A stretch of DNA of 64,000 bases, from contig JAOTON010000953.1 of NCBI GenBank assembly GCA_034440635.1, forward strand, positions 310,001 to 374,000, given 5' to 3'. The notes under the pieces were generated by a model. The model did no database searches and had not been told where the DNA came from. It saw nothing but the letters and a program-made list of their open reading frames with translations. Source of the stretch: Lepas anatifera. Its lineage: Eukaryota > Arthropoda > Thecostraca > Lepadidae. Positions 18,600 through 32,300 of this stretch are shown here, in pieces; position 1 is the first letter of the stretch, and the number at the start of each line of letters is the position of its first letter. A program made the position numbers and the translations under genes.

Positions 18600-20224
18600 T
18601 GACTGTCTTTGTGGTAGGTACTGTATAAACAAGCTCTATTTGGCAAGTGTTTTTTTCGGATTGTGCGGATGGACTTGTGCAGTGACGGATGTGAATCCAC
18701 GAGGATCCGTCAACAGGAGGTGCTACTGCCGCGGCGACATAGTGTGGCGACGTTCTTGCTCGGGTGGCACCGGTCCTAGTTGAACAATGCTGTTACTGCG
18801 GGTGGTCCACATAATCAAAGTGTGAGGCTACGTAATTCTGCCGAAAACAATGATGAAATTTTGCTTTTATCGATGGCGCGACTACATGTAATGTGTCGAG
18901 AGCTCGGCTTATGCTGTTTTACACAGGTATGATCGAAATTCTAGTGTTTTGCAACGTAAAATACTTGTATGACTGTGATTGGTAGCCTACGCAATATGAC
19001 TATTATAGAAGTAATGGTTTTGCTGGCTTTCTTTGTTTACTGAAATGAATGAAATTCCATATCTAAAAGCACTTCCCAGCCCAAACAGGATCCATTTCAA
19101 CTGGCTTGCGATCAGGTCAAGCCTACAGCCAAATTTCTGTCATCTGACCATTCGTGCTGACAATTGAGTGGCACGGTCTGCCAATCCCTCAGTTGTCGAT
19201 CGCTCCAGCTCCGCTGCTCGGCAGACAAGTCCTCGCACTGCGGTTTGTATTACACCATACATCACAAGTGTTGTACAGCCAACTCTGGTGTGTTGTAGTG
19301 GCGAACGGCCGGCATTTGAAAAGCCGACGTCGGCCTGTAAGTAGATATGTGAAGGAAAGCCATTATCGGTCCCACCAGGCCTTCTCCGGTTTCCAACAAG
19401 CGTCAATTCGCATTGTCTCGGCTCAGAGCACACACGTCAGTGTCCCTCAGCGCACAGATGGCAGCACCTGCCCGACATTGCTGATAGGTGGCGGCATTTT
19501 ACAGCATCGATGTGCACGTCGCCGAACCCAGTACAGCACAGCCGAACCCAATAAGAGCAACACAACAGTAATGAATACGTGAGAACCGCGTCACCTAACC
19601 ATTTCAACTGGAACACAGAACTGTGCACGATCATTAGGACACATTGGAAGAAGCGCAGGGGTGGTGCCTGGTAGCGCTCTCGGCCACATACAGTACACAT
19701 ACACGAGTTGTAGAAAGCTATGTGGAGACGGCCGCGCACTCCGTGAGCGGGCCAGACGCCGAGTCCGAGCTCTGTTCAGCCCGGAATCAGGTACTACAAA
19801 ACAAGGGTGGCTGGCCGACCAGCAGCGGTCACACGTATGCCCGGCACCCGCGGCGCACCACCGGGCCCCAGCCGCCACGGACACGCACCCCCACACATAT
19901 AATTCACACACTAATGCACCACTATCAGATCAATACGCACCCTAGACTCACTTATTCACAGACAGTGGGCAAGCTTGAAAAAGTGAGATCACAAGCGATC
20001 ACCTTTTTCACGCGCACCGTAATATGCAAAAATATTTGTCACGCACAGGCCGCTGCGTCAGAGGGACACAGTGGGAAAAATAGCGCCAACACCAGTATCA
20101 CGGGCCTACCACAGATCAGCGTCTCCGGATGACTCACCACATATTCAGACAAACCTGGCACATTACCGGGTGTGCGGACAACACATATTTGTACAGACAG
20201 CTGTGGCGTAGACGGCTGGATTGC
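18600..20224. other. Convergent intergenic region / 3' UTRs
   Basis: Holds the 3' UTRs of TACO1 (plus) and the ETS gene (minus). No unambiguous AATAAA was seen for either. No other gene recognised. Confidence 0.5.
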
Positions 20225-20342
20225 CTAAGCGTTGGAGCAGTCGATCTCGATCACGTTGTTGAGATCTCGCGGCACGTTTTTGAACTGGTACACGAGTCGC
20301 TGGCCGTCCACCTTGTTGAGGATGCCGCGCTGGTAGTAGTAC
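20225..20342 (-). CDS. Eip74EF: ETS gene exon 7 (end of ETS domain, stop)
   Basis: G plus 38 codons and [23 protein letters not shown], then [18 protein letters not shown]. Acceptor cgcacag. The VIEIDC tail matches the C-terminus typical of E74. Confidence 0.96.
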
Positions 20343-23300
20343 CTGTGCGGAACGCCGCCATGATGTCAGTACTCTGGCAGAAATGGTGCAATCCAGGAGT
20401 CAATGTATGGAATATATGTAAACTGTTGCATTGATTACACGTGTCGTATGGTTCAGGCTGCTGGCATCTTTAGCTCCAAAAATTCAGAACTTCGTTTGAT
20501 AAAACACGTTTTGATTCAGGTGGCGGAACTCTAGCTTGAACAGAGGAAACGGTTCGTCCATGAATAACATAACGCCTATTCTGCGATTCTCCACCTCCCT
20601 CCACCTCCCTCCCCTCCCACATGTAAGGCTTCGTAACGCTCGGGCTGAAATCCTATTCGCTATTCGGCTGAAATCCGAAATCTCATGAAAATTAAGGAGT
20701 GAATTCCCCGTCTCCCGTTTCGACGCCCGTGTAGCTCTTCTGATTTGAGCCGTCATTTTGCCATTTTCACCCTCCCAATTCGCAAGACTGCCGGCGTTAC
20801 GTAGTGATGGGACCAGCCCCACTCCCCCTTGTATGTACCTCACACCGTTGTGGATTACCCCCTCACCTCACCCCTTTCTCCCAGCGTTACGTAATCTGTG
20901 GACGACCCCAAATAGCAGCATATACGTCATACGAAAACATCGAAAACTCTCCTGCGCCGCTAAATTAAAAACAAGAACTTCACATTTGTATTGACTTTTG
21001 TATCTTATTTTTTTCGCAAGCTCCTACCTCATGGCGCGTCCCATAGTCTCGTAGTTCATGTCTGGCTTGTTCTTGTGCCGTCCCCATAGGCCGGCGACCG
21101 CCTTAGAGTCTGTGAGCTTGAATACGTGCTCACGGAAGTTGATCCACTTGATGATGGACGGGGTGTAGCGAGCGTCTTGGAGAAGATTCAAGAGAAACTC
21201 CCACAGGTAAAGCGAAGAACCTGGAGAGGCGGGTACAGAATGGGTGACTGACTGTCAGGTGTAAGCGCTTCAGCAAATATGACTTCCCATACATCGACCT
21301 CATTGGAATGCAGCTGACCAGGCGTAAAAAAGTCCTGTAGATACATTTGATCGTTTCATCAGGATAATCACGAATCGAATTCGCAAAATTGCTACTAAAT
21401 ATTTCATAAACATGTTGGAAAAGCGTTGGCTCTACAGAGTAAACAGCTGTGTGTGCTCACCATCTCGGCTCTTCCGCTTTGAGCTGGGGCCGCCGTCGGG
21501 CCGTTGTCTCCGTCTCCGTTGCCGGTGGACGTCAAAGTCGAACGCCGAGCCCTGCTGCATCAAATCTGGGCTGGACGAGGGAGGACTGCCCAGCAGCGGG
21601 GAAGGCAACGTGCCGGTGGGTAGACAGGAGGACATGGCCAGTGGTGAGGGCAGCGGCATCGAGCTCGACTCCAGCAGGGGCGACGGCAGCTGCAGGCCGG
21701 GACCGTAGAGAGAGCGCGGCGTGCCGGCCGAAGAGGTGCTGTAGGGCGTCAGAGGACCGGCGCCGGACGAAGGGGTGTACACCGACTCCGAGACTGAAAC
21801 AGAGCCGTCAGCCAACGTCAGCCAAACACAGTTAGCCAGAAACAGAACCGCAACCCAGCGTCACCCAAACAGAGTCAGCCAGAAACAGAGCCGTCACCCA
21901 ACGCCACCCAAACAGTCAGCTAAAAACAGAGCCGTCAGTCAACGTCACCCAAACAGATCTAGCCAGAAGCCTAGCCGTAACCCAACCAGATCCAGCGAAA
22001 AACAGAGCCGTCATCCAACGGCTCTGATTGATAGATGCCAATGTGTTTGGGATACGATAATTATAATTAGTGCCAAAGTGTCATCGCCATTAACCATCGC
22101 CATGCGTGAAGCTCAGCGAGTGATACTAGAACAGTGTTAGCTGGGCGATAGTGCTGGATCAGTGCTATATTTGAGTCTATGGGCAGGCCGTTCATCTGAC
22201 ACATTGTTTTATGTCAGTGACTATCGCACTAAAATATCGCCCACCTCGAACGGGAGCACCGGCCGCCAGACCCGTGCGTCATCCGTGTCCGCGGTCACCG
22301 CCCCAGGCATTTATCAAGGTCACCTCTGCGAGGTGCAATCCACCCGGCAGCCGGCCACCGGTACACACTCTGACATCGCAGCCGGCCGCCCGCCGCCGGC
22401 GTGTGCGTCGCTACCGACGTGCTGTCAGAAGCTGCGCATCGTCGGTGATGACGTCAGCGCGACCGTCAACGCTTCCGGCAGCGGCGGTGGTGACGTCAGC
22501 CGGAGGTCAGGGTTAGCCCGGCCCGGGCACCCGCTTAGCTCAACGATCAATACGGGGCGCGCGAGCCGACCGAAACGATGCGGGCCGGCTCTAAAATTAG
22601 GCCGGCCGTGCTGCCGGCGGCGATTGCCGACGGAGTGACGCACTTGTTAGCCGCCCACGCCGCCGCGTGTCTCGCGAGGCGTCACGGGAGCCACCGAAAT
22701 AGTGCCGCCGCAGCGTCAGCCGGCCGGCCAGGCTGGCTGCTGCAGTGCGTCATCCTTCACCAGTTCACCCGTCAGTAGTATTGTTTTTTTGTTGAGACTT
22801 GCACAGCGTTACTCTTTGTACAGCACCTCATCCCTGAATACCACCGAGATGGTAACCGTTCAGAATGGACCCGGACACAGTCAGTGTGCCAGAAAACTGA
22901 CCGTAGAAGCCTCACAGCGCCCATCTAGAAATTGTATCACCGCAGGTGATTCATATCACCACAAGGAGGCTTCATAACGAATCCGCTTAGCAGGTTAGCA
23001 GCCGGTGGTATGGCGGCGGACTTGCGGCGGCTCGGCCGGGTTGGCACATGACGGGGCAGTCCGAGCAGGGGCCGGCCGAGCAGCTCTGGCACGGGCTCCG
23101 GTGATGTCACAGCCACCGTGCCAGACGCCCCTCACTTCCGCCCGGCGACACCCAAACACACAGCCCTGCACCGTGTGACGAAACTGCCCACAGAGCCGGG
23201 CCGGGCTCTGTTCGTGACTGCCGCCCAAAGCCCCCACACAGCCGGGCTCCAATTACCTGGTACATTTCGTTTTCAGTGGCGCTTTCTTGAAATCGTGCAT

Positions 23301-26300
23301 CAGCAAGATACCGAATACAAGGCACAACGGGGCTGCGGCGTGGCCTGATTGGCCGGCTGAGCTGAGCGAGCTGATCTGGAGGGGTTCGCGCGGAGCTGAA
23401 AGTCACGCCATCGTGGGGATCAGCCCCAAAAATGTGATCTCGTGCGGTCGGAAGAGAGCCGCCGCCTCATATATGGTCTGGTCCAGAGGGAATGCGGCAG
23501 GCTTAATGGTTAGCCCCCTCGTTTTTTCTTTATTGGCCGGGCGGAACTGAACCACCCAGTGAGCCCCGCCGGAAATTCCATACAGCCTCTAATAATTGCA
23601 AGAGCCAGTGCGAAACAAATCATAGTGGAAACAACCCATTGCCAGAGACCAAAGCAGCGCGGAGACTGATTATGTGTAGCCGGATATGTTTTTATGGATA
23701 TTATGTGCCAATTTTATGAGTCAGATCTACAACAGACAACATCAGCATTCTGCTGCGCTCAGGTATGATAAAGAGAGGCGGCTTACCGGGGTGCCTCGGG
23801 TAGGAGTGGTGTCCGTACTGGTAGCTCTGCTGGCCGAAGTAAGGCTGCCGTGCGCCATGGGGTGTCTGCTGGGAGCTCTCCTCTGGTCGGCTCAGCATCA
23901 CTGCAACAGGCCACGCGTTAGTCCCTGGGTGGTACGGTTCGTTCAATCACGAGGAGGGTGGTCTCCCAGGCCCTCGGTGAAGTAAATGTTGAGGTACCGT
24001 CATAGCCGTGATTCACGTGGCAGTATGCTGTCAACAAAAAAGTCCGATGCACGCCGTTCGAGGGGACTGACACGATGCTATCTCCCTTTCACGTCCGGTT
24101 CAGTGCACCCTCCCCTATATGTGTTAACGAACCTCTCGCCATAGGCGGACCCAGGAGGGCAAGGGAGCACTTGCCCCCATCACCCCTTGGCAACCCCTTA
24201 AAATGGTCAAGGCGGCCCCCCCTCCCTGAAAGGTCGATGGCCCCCTGAAATGTCACTTCTCTCAGGATGCGAGAATTGGCGCCCCCACAATAGAATTTGG
24301 TGCCCACCTGAAAGGTTTTGTCATCTAAAGATGGCGCCACTCTGGTCAGGATGGCACGCCCCTGATTATGCGCCCCCATCGACGATGCCCGATCCGCCTA
24401 TGCCTCTCCCCCGTGCATACCGTGGTCCTGACGCCCACTCAGTATAGCTATTCCCATCCCGGGGTGTTAACCCTCTCTCGGAAGGGTAGCATCTGCACCC
24501 AGGGGCTTGTGTCGGCTTTTATTCTCAGGAACCCAGAAGATATTGTGACCAATCTAGTGCTCTCATCGTCGTCAACAAGATTGGCGAGCATCTCAAGCGT
24601 ATCTGCATAGCTTTTCCTGCCTGTAGTCTCAGTTGGTGTCAGATTTAAATTTATTAAATATGCTCAAGTTCAGAAAAATGAAGGGAGAGTGCAGTGGGGA
24701 AAAATGCGAATAATTCGCTTACAAAGCGCACAGCTGATACGTGATGCTGGCATCGCACTAATTGGTGCAGCAAAAATCGGTGCCGCCCGATTTTTGCACG
24801 TGTTTCCGCCAATGCGGCTGCACAGCCGAGTTCAGTCGGGTTGCGTGCCATGCACAGATCCAAAGCTGGAGCCAGTGACGTCATTAAATGGCATCACGTG
24901 GCGCGCGCGGCTCGGACCCGGATCACGGCCCTGCTGAGTCGGCCTGCACACGGCGGCACACGCGAGGGGCCCGCACAGGCACCGCGCCGGCGCGCAGGCC
25001 AGCCGACCACGTCTGGTGCTCAGCTTTGGTTGACGGCTTTGCAGCCGGATCTGATGTTTTCTGAAGCGCCAAAGGATTATTGCTGCCCAGCCCATGGAGG
25101 TGGCCAGCTCCCCGTGTTGCAAATCTGTTTTGATTGTCGCCACCGGCAAAAGTGGGCCAGCCAAACTTCAACATGATGCTGACAAAAACTTTCATCATCA
25201 GGACCAAAACTGTTCATTGGCTCCTCGTTGCCTTCGGCTGGATATAAAATTTCGTTTTCTATTTACTATGAATTTTTATTTTTTGGTTTTAGAGACGGGC
25301 CACTTGCAGCCTCCTGAGCATCCAGCACCAGCAGCATCATTCATCAACCACATTGGTCATGTTGGTAGGGGTGCTGACCTTTGGAGTCACCCAGCTCGCC
25401 CCTCCCGGCACTGATGTCTCCCTGATGATGCCTCCCCTCCACCCATGTCGCCGCGCGCCGGCCCATGGTGACCTTGAGATGGGGGTGTCCTCCGGTTTGA
25501 ATGGCGTCGGATGGTGCCGTCGGCCAGAGTGATGGCTTGCCGGTTACCCTCCCCACTAGCCTCGCAGGCTGAGCCGCGGCGCCGCCAGACATCCGGCAAA
25601 AACTAACGCGACCGCGTGGACCGCAACCGCCGGACCATCTGAGCGGACCATCCTGGACGGTCCGCGACCGGCCGACGGGGCCAGATCCCCACTGTACACA
25701 CTGGTCTGCGGCGGCAAAGAGAACCTCCGATCATCATCATATTTGGGGTTTTAGGGCGTTCCGACAGCATAAGTCTTATGACGTCCATCGTCGAACCTGA
25801 CACACCACAGCGGAAGGCTGGGATTTCTGGTCCAGTTGTAGGTTGTTGCTACACTTCCAGTTGGACCTCTACGCGTCATGTCTGTATGGGACGGAAGATC
25901 CTTCAGGGATTTATCTCCCCTCCGATGGAAGATCTCATACAACAGGAAACCTTAGTCTGTGCAGTACTGTTTGAAAATCCAGGACCGCGGGGAATGGACC
26001 CGAAACATAGGCGGATCAAGTCTCCAATCGGGGGAGGACATGGTCAGGGTACCCCAATTGTGGGCGCCAAAACCTATCAGGAAGGTGCCAAAACATATCA
26101 GGTGGGCATCAAATCCTGTCGGGAGGCCACCGATACTCGTATCCTGAAAGGGGAATGGGAAGCGACATTTCAAGGGGGCGTCAAGAGTCGATAGGCTGGG
26201 GAAGCCCCACTTTCCCCTTTGCTTTCGCTTATGATCCGAAAGAAATCGTCCTACAAATTTGGAAGAATCCTGAAGGGGAGGGAGAAACTTTTGACCAGAC

Positions 26301-29300
26301 GTGTTGCTAAATCCCCTCAGCTTCAACGCTCTGGTCTATATGGTCCTGTTGGTTTGTTCATTTCATTTTATTTAAGTTCATGTATTGATCTCAATGTCTC
26401 CGGAGCGAGTCCATTTAAAGTTAAAGTCAAATTAATCATCAGCCAAGTAAGCACCGATCTCATAGCTTCCCGTCTAAAAACTAGCAAGATTTGAAACGAA
26501 GCCTCATGGCCGAAAACTTAGCTGCTAAATGCGAACAGTCTGTCATTGAATATGTCCGCTAATGGACACCGGTTTAGGAAGTAATTTGTCCTAGGTAACC
26601 TGAAAGAAACATTCCATCACAGTGTTGACACCATATGGGGCGTAAATTAATGCCGTTTGTATTGTTCTGCTCATTGGAGCACTGAAGGAGAATGTTTGTA
26701 GCAAGAATGATGATTATTATTAATGATGTCATGCTACATTCTACGGGATCATAGTGAAGTAAGTCCAAAATGTTCCAATTATTCTTCATAGTCTAATGAT
26801 CTGCATTGTTGTGTTGTGTGCGCGTTTAACCACATGAGAAACTTGTATTGCACCATTTCTATTATATTCATATGTGACGCTGCACCCCATTCCATGTAAC
26901 AGTGCAGTAATTCAGAACGGATCAAGCGTGAGCGTAATAAAAAACAAGGACAGCCGACCTGCTGAGGTACCCTCTCGTGTCAGGTCTTTGAAAACAACGA
27001 ATGAAAAAACCAGATGACCTGTTTGTTTTTTTACGATGTTATCTACATGAGGCCCGAACGTGAGTTTAGTATCTAAAATGACACCTAAATCCTTGCTATT
27101 TTAAATCCTTGTTGCTGATTTTCACCCGTTTGAAGGATGTGTCATCGTCATTCAAGTACTCAGGAACAGTTCGCGAGCTCATCTGCGACCGGACTCGCTC
27201 GTTGGTATTTCTGGCGCGCACAAGTCCACTTACTGTGAAGCCGGGGTTTGACGTCGTCGGTGCTGTTGTTGCCGCTGCTGCTGTCAACGTCAGACACCCC
27301 GCTGTCGGCGGGGCTGGGCGGCAGCGGGCTGCCCCCTGCGACACACACACAGCGGTCTATCAGCACGGCTGGCACCATTTACAGCTCGCTCATCTATCTA
27401 GATCAATGTCAAAACCGATCAATACTGCACTGTCATACCTATCATTTATTTTCCATGTTTCAAGAAATAGTTGTTTAGTGTCCGCGACACCAACTCTCAT
27501 ATCTATTTTAGGTACATTGGAAAGTGTAGCAAGACTGCTTCCCACGCCTAAATGTTGTTTGTCCGAGAACTTGGCTTCCCCCTCCCCTCCGTACGACCTG
27601 GCGTTGCAGGCATCCGCTCACTCCAGTAAACATAGCCACTGGGCGGCCCGCGCTTGTTTACGCACAATGCCTCCTCATGATCGGTTTCCGCAGGTTGAAG
27701 GGGAGGACCGGCGCAGGGAAGGATTGCCCCTCCATGGGGGGTGAGGGGACTGATCGGGGCAGACGGGCGGCTTTGAGACCCCGTGAGAACGGCGTCAGGT
27801 GCGACAGGAAAGACTGCGTACAGAGGCAGACTCGCAAGGCCAAGGGTGGACAAAGATACCCCAAAGAAAAGTGAAAGTAGGTACGTCAGGTGGACCGAAG
27901 CCGGAAGACGTGCTTTTCAAATGCAGCGTCGCTATTGAGTGTGTTTGCGGCAAACAGGAATGCATGAAAGGTCCAAATGGTAATGTTTAAAAGTAATGTG
28001 GGAAATATTGTCATACAACTGGTGGTCTAGTTTTATCGCATTGTGGACATGGGTGAAGATCTCGGGGGGTTGGGGGGTCAGGACACCCCTGGATTTTTGC
28101 TCTCTCATAGACTTTGTATATGGCTTGTACTGCAGTGCCTGCATCGACCCATCAAGAACTCCCCCCTCTGAATCGGAGGGAGATCGCCAGCCTTGATTGT
28201 GGATATAATTCGTGGGCTAGAGGAACTTCGATCATTGTTGTCACGACATCCAGTTTTTAAGAATTCATTCTAAAAGGCATTCGTAGGAAACTCAATTCGA
28301 GGTCTCGCTACACTATGAACAATAATTTGTGATTTTACCTGTTGCCTATTTAGCTGGTTCTGATAAAGGTATGTGCCCCAATATACAATATCAGTGTATT
28401 AGCTCACTTTCTCGACTAAACGGGCGTGTTTCCGGCAAAATCAGGCTAGATTGCTTTCCAATCATACTTTTGAAACACCTGCTCGCAAAATACACCTCAA
28501 ATCGTCTCGTGGAGGTCGCCTCTCATAAGGACCTTATAGCGCTCCCAGGTGCCACATCGACGCCCACTGAGCCCCCTTAGCGAAATTCCAGATGCGTCAC
28601 CGAGAACAGCTGCGTACCAGTCAGGCCGGGCAGCTGCGACGGCTGGCGGGAGCTGAGCTGGGGCAGCAGCTGGCTGTGGTGGTGCAGCGGCGGCAGCAGC
28701 GCCGGCGGCGCCGCCGGCTGCGCCTCCGTCAGCATCTCCAGCAGGCGGGACCGCTCGGCCGGCCGCAGCGGGTCGGCCGCCGGCGGCGGCAGCGGGGCCA
28801 GGTAGCTCTCCTCATCACGTCCTCCCGGCGCCTGCAGGCGGTCTTCTCCTGCGAACGGGGGAGGCGGCGTCACACACTTCTGTCAGTGATGATCGACACT
28901 GATAGATTTACTAGCGTTTCCGGACAAAAGTTGGGTCTTTAATCAATCGGCAATCCAGTTTTTCCTAGATTTACGGAATTCTCGGGAAATGAATGCATCG
29001 CATGACGAAGCTCAACCTTCGGCACTGGGTGCGACAACCGGTTCTGACCGGCTGACGATATTTCCTGTTAGGATGGTTTTGTTTTCGCCGAGGTGCATCT
29101 TTGCAAAATAGCACGTACACCACCATCTGTAAAACACCTGACCCCGCCATCTATGCATCCTTTCCAACACCCACATATCCTCAGCAGCAAAAACGCACTC
29201 CTTTGTGCATTTACCTACGACAGGAAGAGGAAGAGCCAAGTAAACACCAGCGGCGCGATTGTGATAATCCTACGTGGCCAGAGCTTCTACTTATTTCATA

Positions 29301-32300
29301 ACGCATGTTCTTGAAATCCTACTAAAGACAAGGCCCGTGAGGCTTATGAACCCTGCATATTTTTCCCACTGGTGCGGTCCAACTGGTGGCCGGCGGTATG
29401 TCTAAGTGGCGGCAGAGGCGGACGCCGGAGCACCGTATGGGGGGAGGAGGGGGGTAACTGGGGAGAAATAGAAAAAAGTGTTTTTTTTATAAATCGACCT
29501 ATAAATCGACCAGAACTTCGCCATTTTGGGGGCATGAACCCTTGGCCCTCACCCCCTCTGCGTCCGCCAGTGAGTGCAGCTTCAGCATGTCTGGTTGCGG
29601 TGGGGCGGAGTGGGAGCCGGGACCGACCGACCGCAGCCCCGCCAAAAGCCGGGCTGTTCAACCCGACCGCCTTCAAGGCCAATGCGGCAAAAACACGCAG
29701 GGAGGCGCACACCGCTGCTTTGTTCGGGTGGCCGTCGCCAGAAATGAAAGCCCACGCAAAAACAGCAGCACAGAACGTGCTGACAAAACCGGCGGCCGAG
29801 TACACGGGGCCGGAAGCGGTGCCTTGTGAGCCGCGTCCTGAAGCAACCGGATACCGTCTGTGCCAGAACTCAATCAATGTACGCTGGCCGGCTTCCTTTT
29901 CTTCCCAGGTAATCAGAAATATCCGTGTTGCCGTCGTCAGGTCCATTTTACCCCAGGCAGGCCGAACTTTCGCTCTCCTCATATAGGCTGGTAGCCTGTT
30001 TTCCGTTTTCATCGGCCGTTTTAAGTTAAGGGCGGCCAAAAATGCGGCAGAGCCATGCCAGAGCTTGTTGGCTGAACCAGCCACCCAGGCCAGCCACTTC
30101 CTGGTCTTCAAGGTCGAGCCAGCAGGGCGGAGCTGCTCCATCCGCCCCCTCGCATGCCAGCACTGGCGCTTCGGTCGCGTGCAGAGAAAATGTTTGGCCG
30201 GCGGCGTGACTTTGAAAAGTGACGGAAACGCTGCCACCGTGGGCGGCCGAAACCATCGCAGGGGCGTGAGCCGACCATACTGCCATCGCAGGGGCGTGAG
30301 CCGACCCATACTGCCATCGCAGGAGCGTGAGCCGACCCATAGACACCATCGCAGGAGCGTGAGCCGACCCATAGACACCATCGCAGGAGCGTGAGCCGAC
30401 CCATACCGCCATTGCAGGAGCGTGAGCCAACCCATACCGCCATCGCAGGAGCGTGAGCCGACCCATACCGCCATCGCAGGAGCGTGAGCCGACCCATCGC
30501 CACCTCGTCAGTGGCGGCAGCCATTTGCCGAGCAGTCTGTACAGGCGGTGGTCTCTCTGGTATATCGGGGTCCGTCATGGCTGCATACTGTAGGGCTTAA
30601 ACAGTGGACCTGGCCCGACGGGAGCCTAAATTGAGAATAGAAGGGTCAGTGGCGGCTCGGGCTGCCCCGTTCGCAGCGGATCACTTGTTCACCTTTTCAA
30701 TAGCGCGAACATAATTCTTCGATGTCGCGGGCATCCGAATACATGTCATTTCAAACATTACACGCACGGATGTCGATTGAAACTCTCTGCCTGTATTCCG
30801 CAAAAAGAACAGTATTTTTCTCGTAACAATCTGCGCGACCCGTTTTAGTACATAAACTGCGTCTTGCACAAAGTTTGCCCTTTAATGGACGGATAGCGTT
30901 CAATAGAAACAGCAAGATGCGTTACTATACTAGTTTATTAGTTATAAGTGGTTGATATACCAGTTACAAGATTATTTAATACTTTAGTAATAATACATAA
31001 TACTATACGTCTACGGTAAATAAATAAAGCTAGGCCTAAGATTTTTGCTGCCATGGCTAGATTGCATAACCATTCAAAATCAAGTCTCAATCTACACTTC
31101 TTATTCATAATCAAATCTCCTTCGGTAGATCGCGGGAGGCTCTGTTGTCCCCCCCTGCGGGCTGCTCTCGAGCGTTGTGGGAGTGCGGGAGGTGGGGGGG
31201 GGGCGGCGACGTCACCTGCGAATGACTTTGGACCCGGTCGATCGGAAGTCAGCGACCACGCCAAGGTCGGCGCGTCCACCCGGCACGCCATCACAGCCGG
31301 CCGTGACGTCAAGAGACGCTATTTCAGCCAACCCCGCCCGATTGTTCGTGTAAAGAATCCCGAAATACGCCGCCTAGCAGCAAATGCCGTCATCCAAAAT
31401 AGACACCACCGTTCCGTGTAGCATTCCAATGGGAACAGGATCGGAGCGCTATGCTGACGCCACGAATGCTGCTAGCAGGGGCGTCGCCACGGAATTTTTA
31501 CAGGAGTGGGCGGACCCCGCACTGGGAATGACCGAGGGTGGAAGGCAAATGTGGAACATATTAGCTGTCTCTGAAAACGCTGCAAACGCGACGATGCACT
31601 TCAACAACCCGTTTGCCAATGTCTATGCAGAATCTGATAGGGAGAAAATGCGGAATACCCAGGGTACCTACCTGGTTCGTGAGCTGGGGGACGCGCCCCC
31701 TGTCCCCACTCCCTCCCCAGGGTCCCACCAGGGCCTTGAGAATAGGGGGACGGTAATTTTTAGGCTCCTCCAATTTTGGGCCTTCTGGCAAGAAATGGAT
31801 CCCCTACAGAAAACAGGCACGTTCGTTACATGGATGAGCATGGGATGGCTTTTCCAAATATACGACATATTATTCTGAGACATACTTTGCTAGGCAAAAG
31901 ATGGAAACCCAGCTATCGGGGCGTCACAAACTAATAAGAAATTTCACTCATTTTTCGATTTGTTGCCATACACCAACTAAAGCCGCTTGAAAAGTTTTTA
32001 TTGGCACCGATTAATTGGTAGGGCCCCTATAGCTTGTTTGGCCCCTTGTGCTTATTTTGAGCTCCTTGATCTCATCGCGGCACCCAGCTGACCTGGCCCC
32101 CTGAGCTCGTCGAGGCCTTTAGCTGGTCTAAATGGCCCCCTCAGTTGGTGCCGGGCTCATTTAGCTGGTCAGGGGCCCACTGAAACGGTATTTTTCCAAA
32201 ACGTTTCAGAGTTGATCTTGAGGCCCATGAGCTGGCGTACGGCCCCCTGAGAGACCACACTAGGCGTCTGTATCTACAGTCATACTCGCACCGAACTTGT

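Noticed and set aside
29344..30474. 376-codon minus-strand open frame
   Set aside because: It runs through the 28-31-bp minisatellite and low-complexity flanks; no domain, no exon signals, repeat-driven lack of stops.
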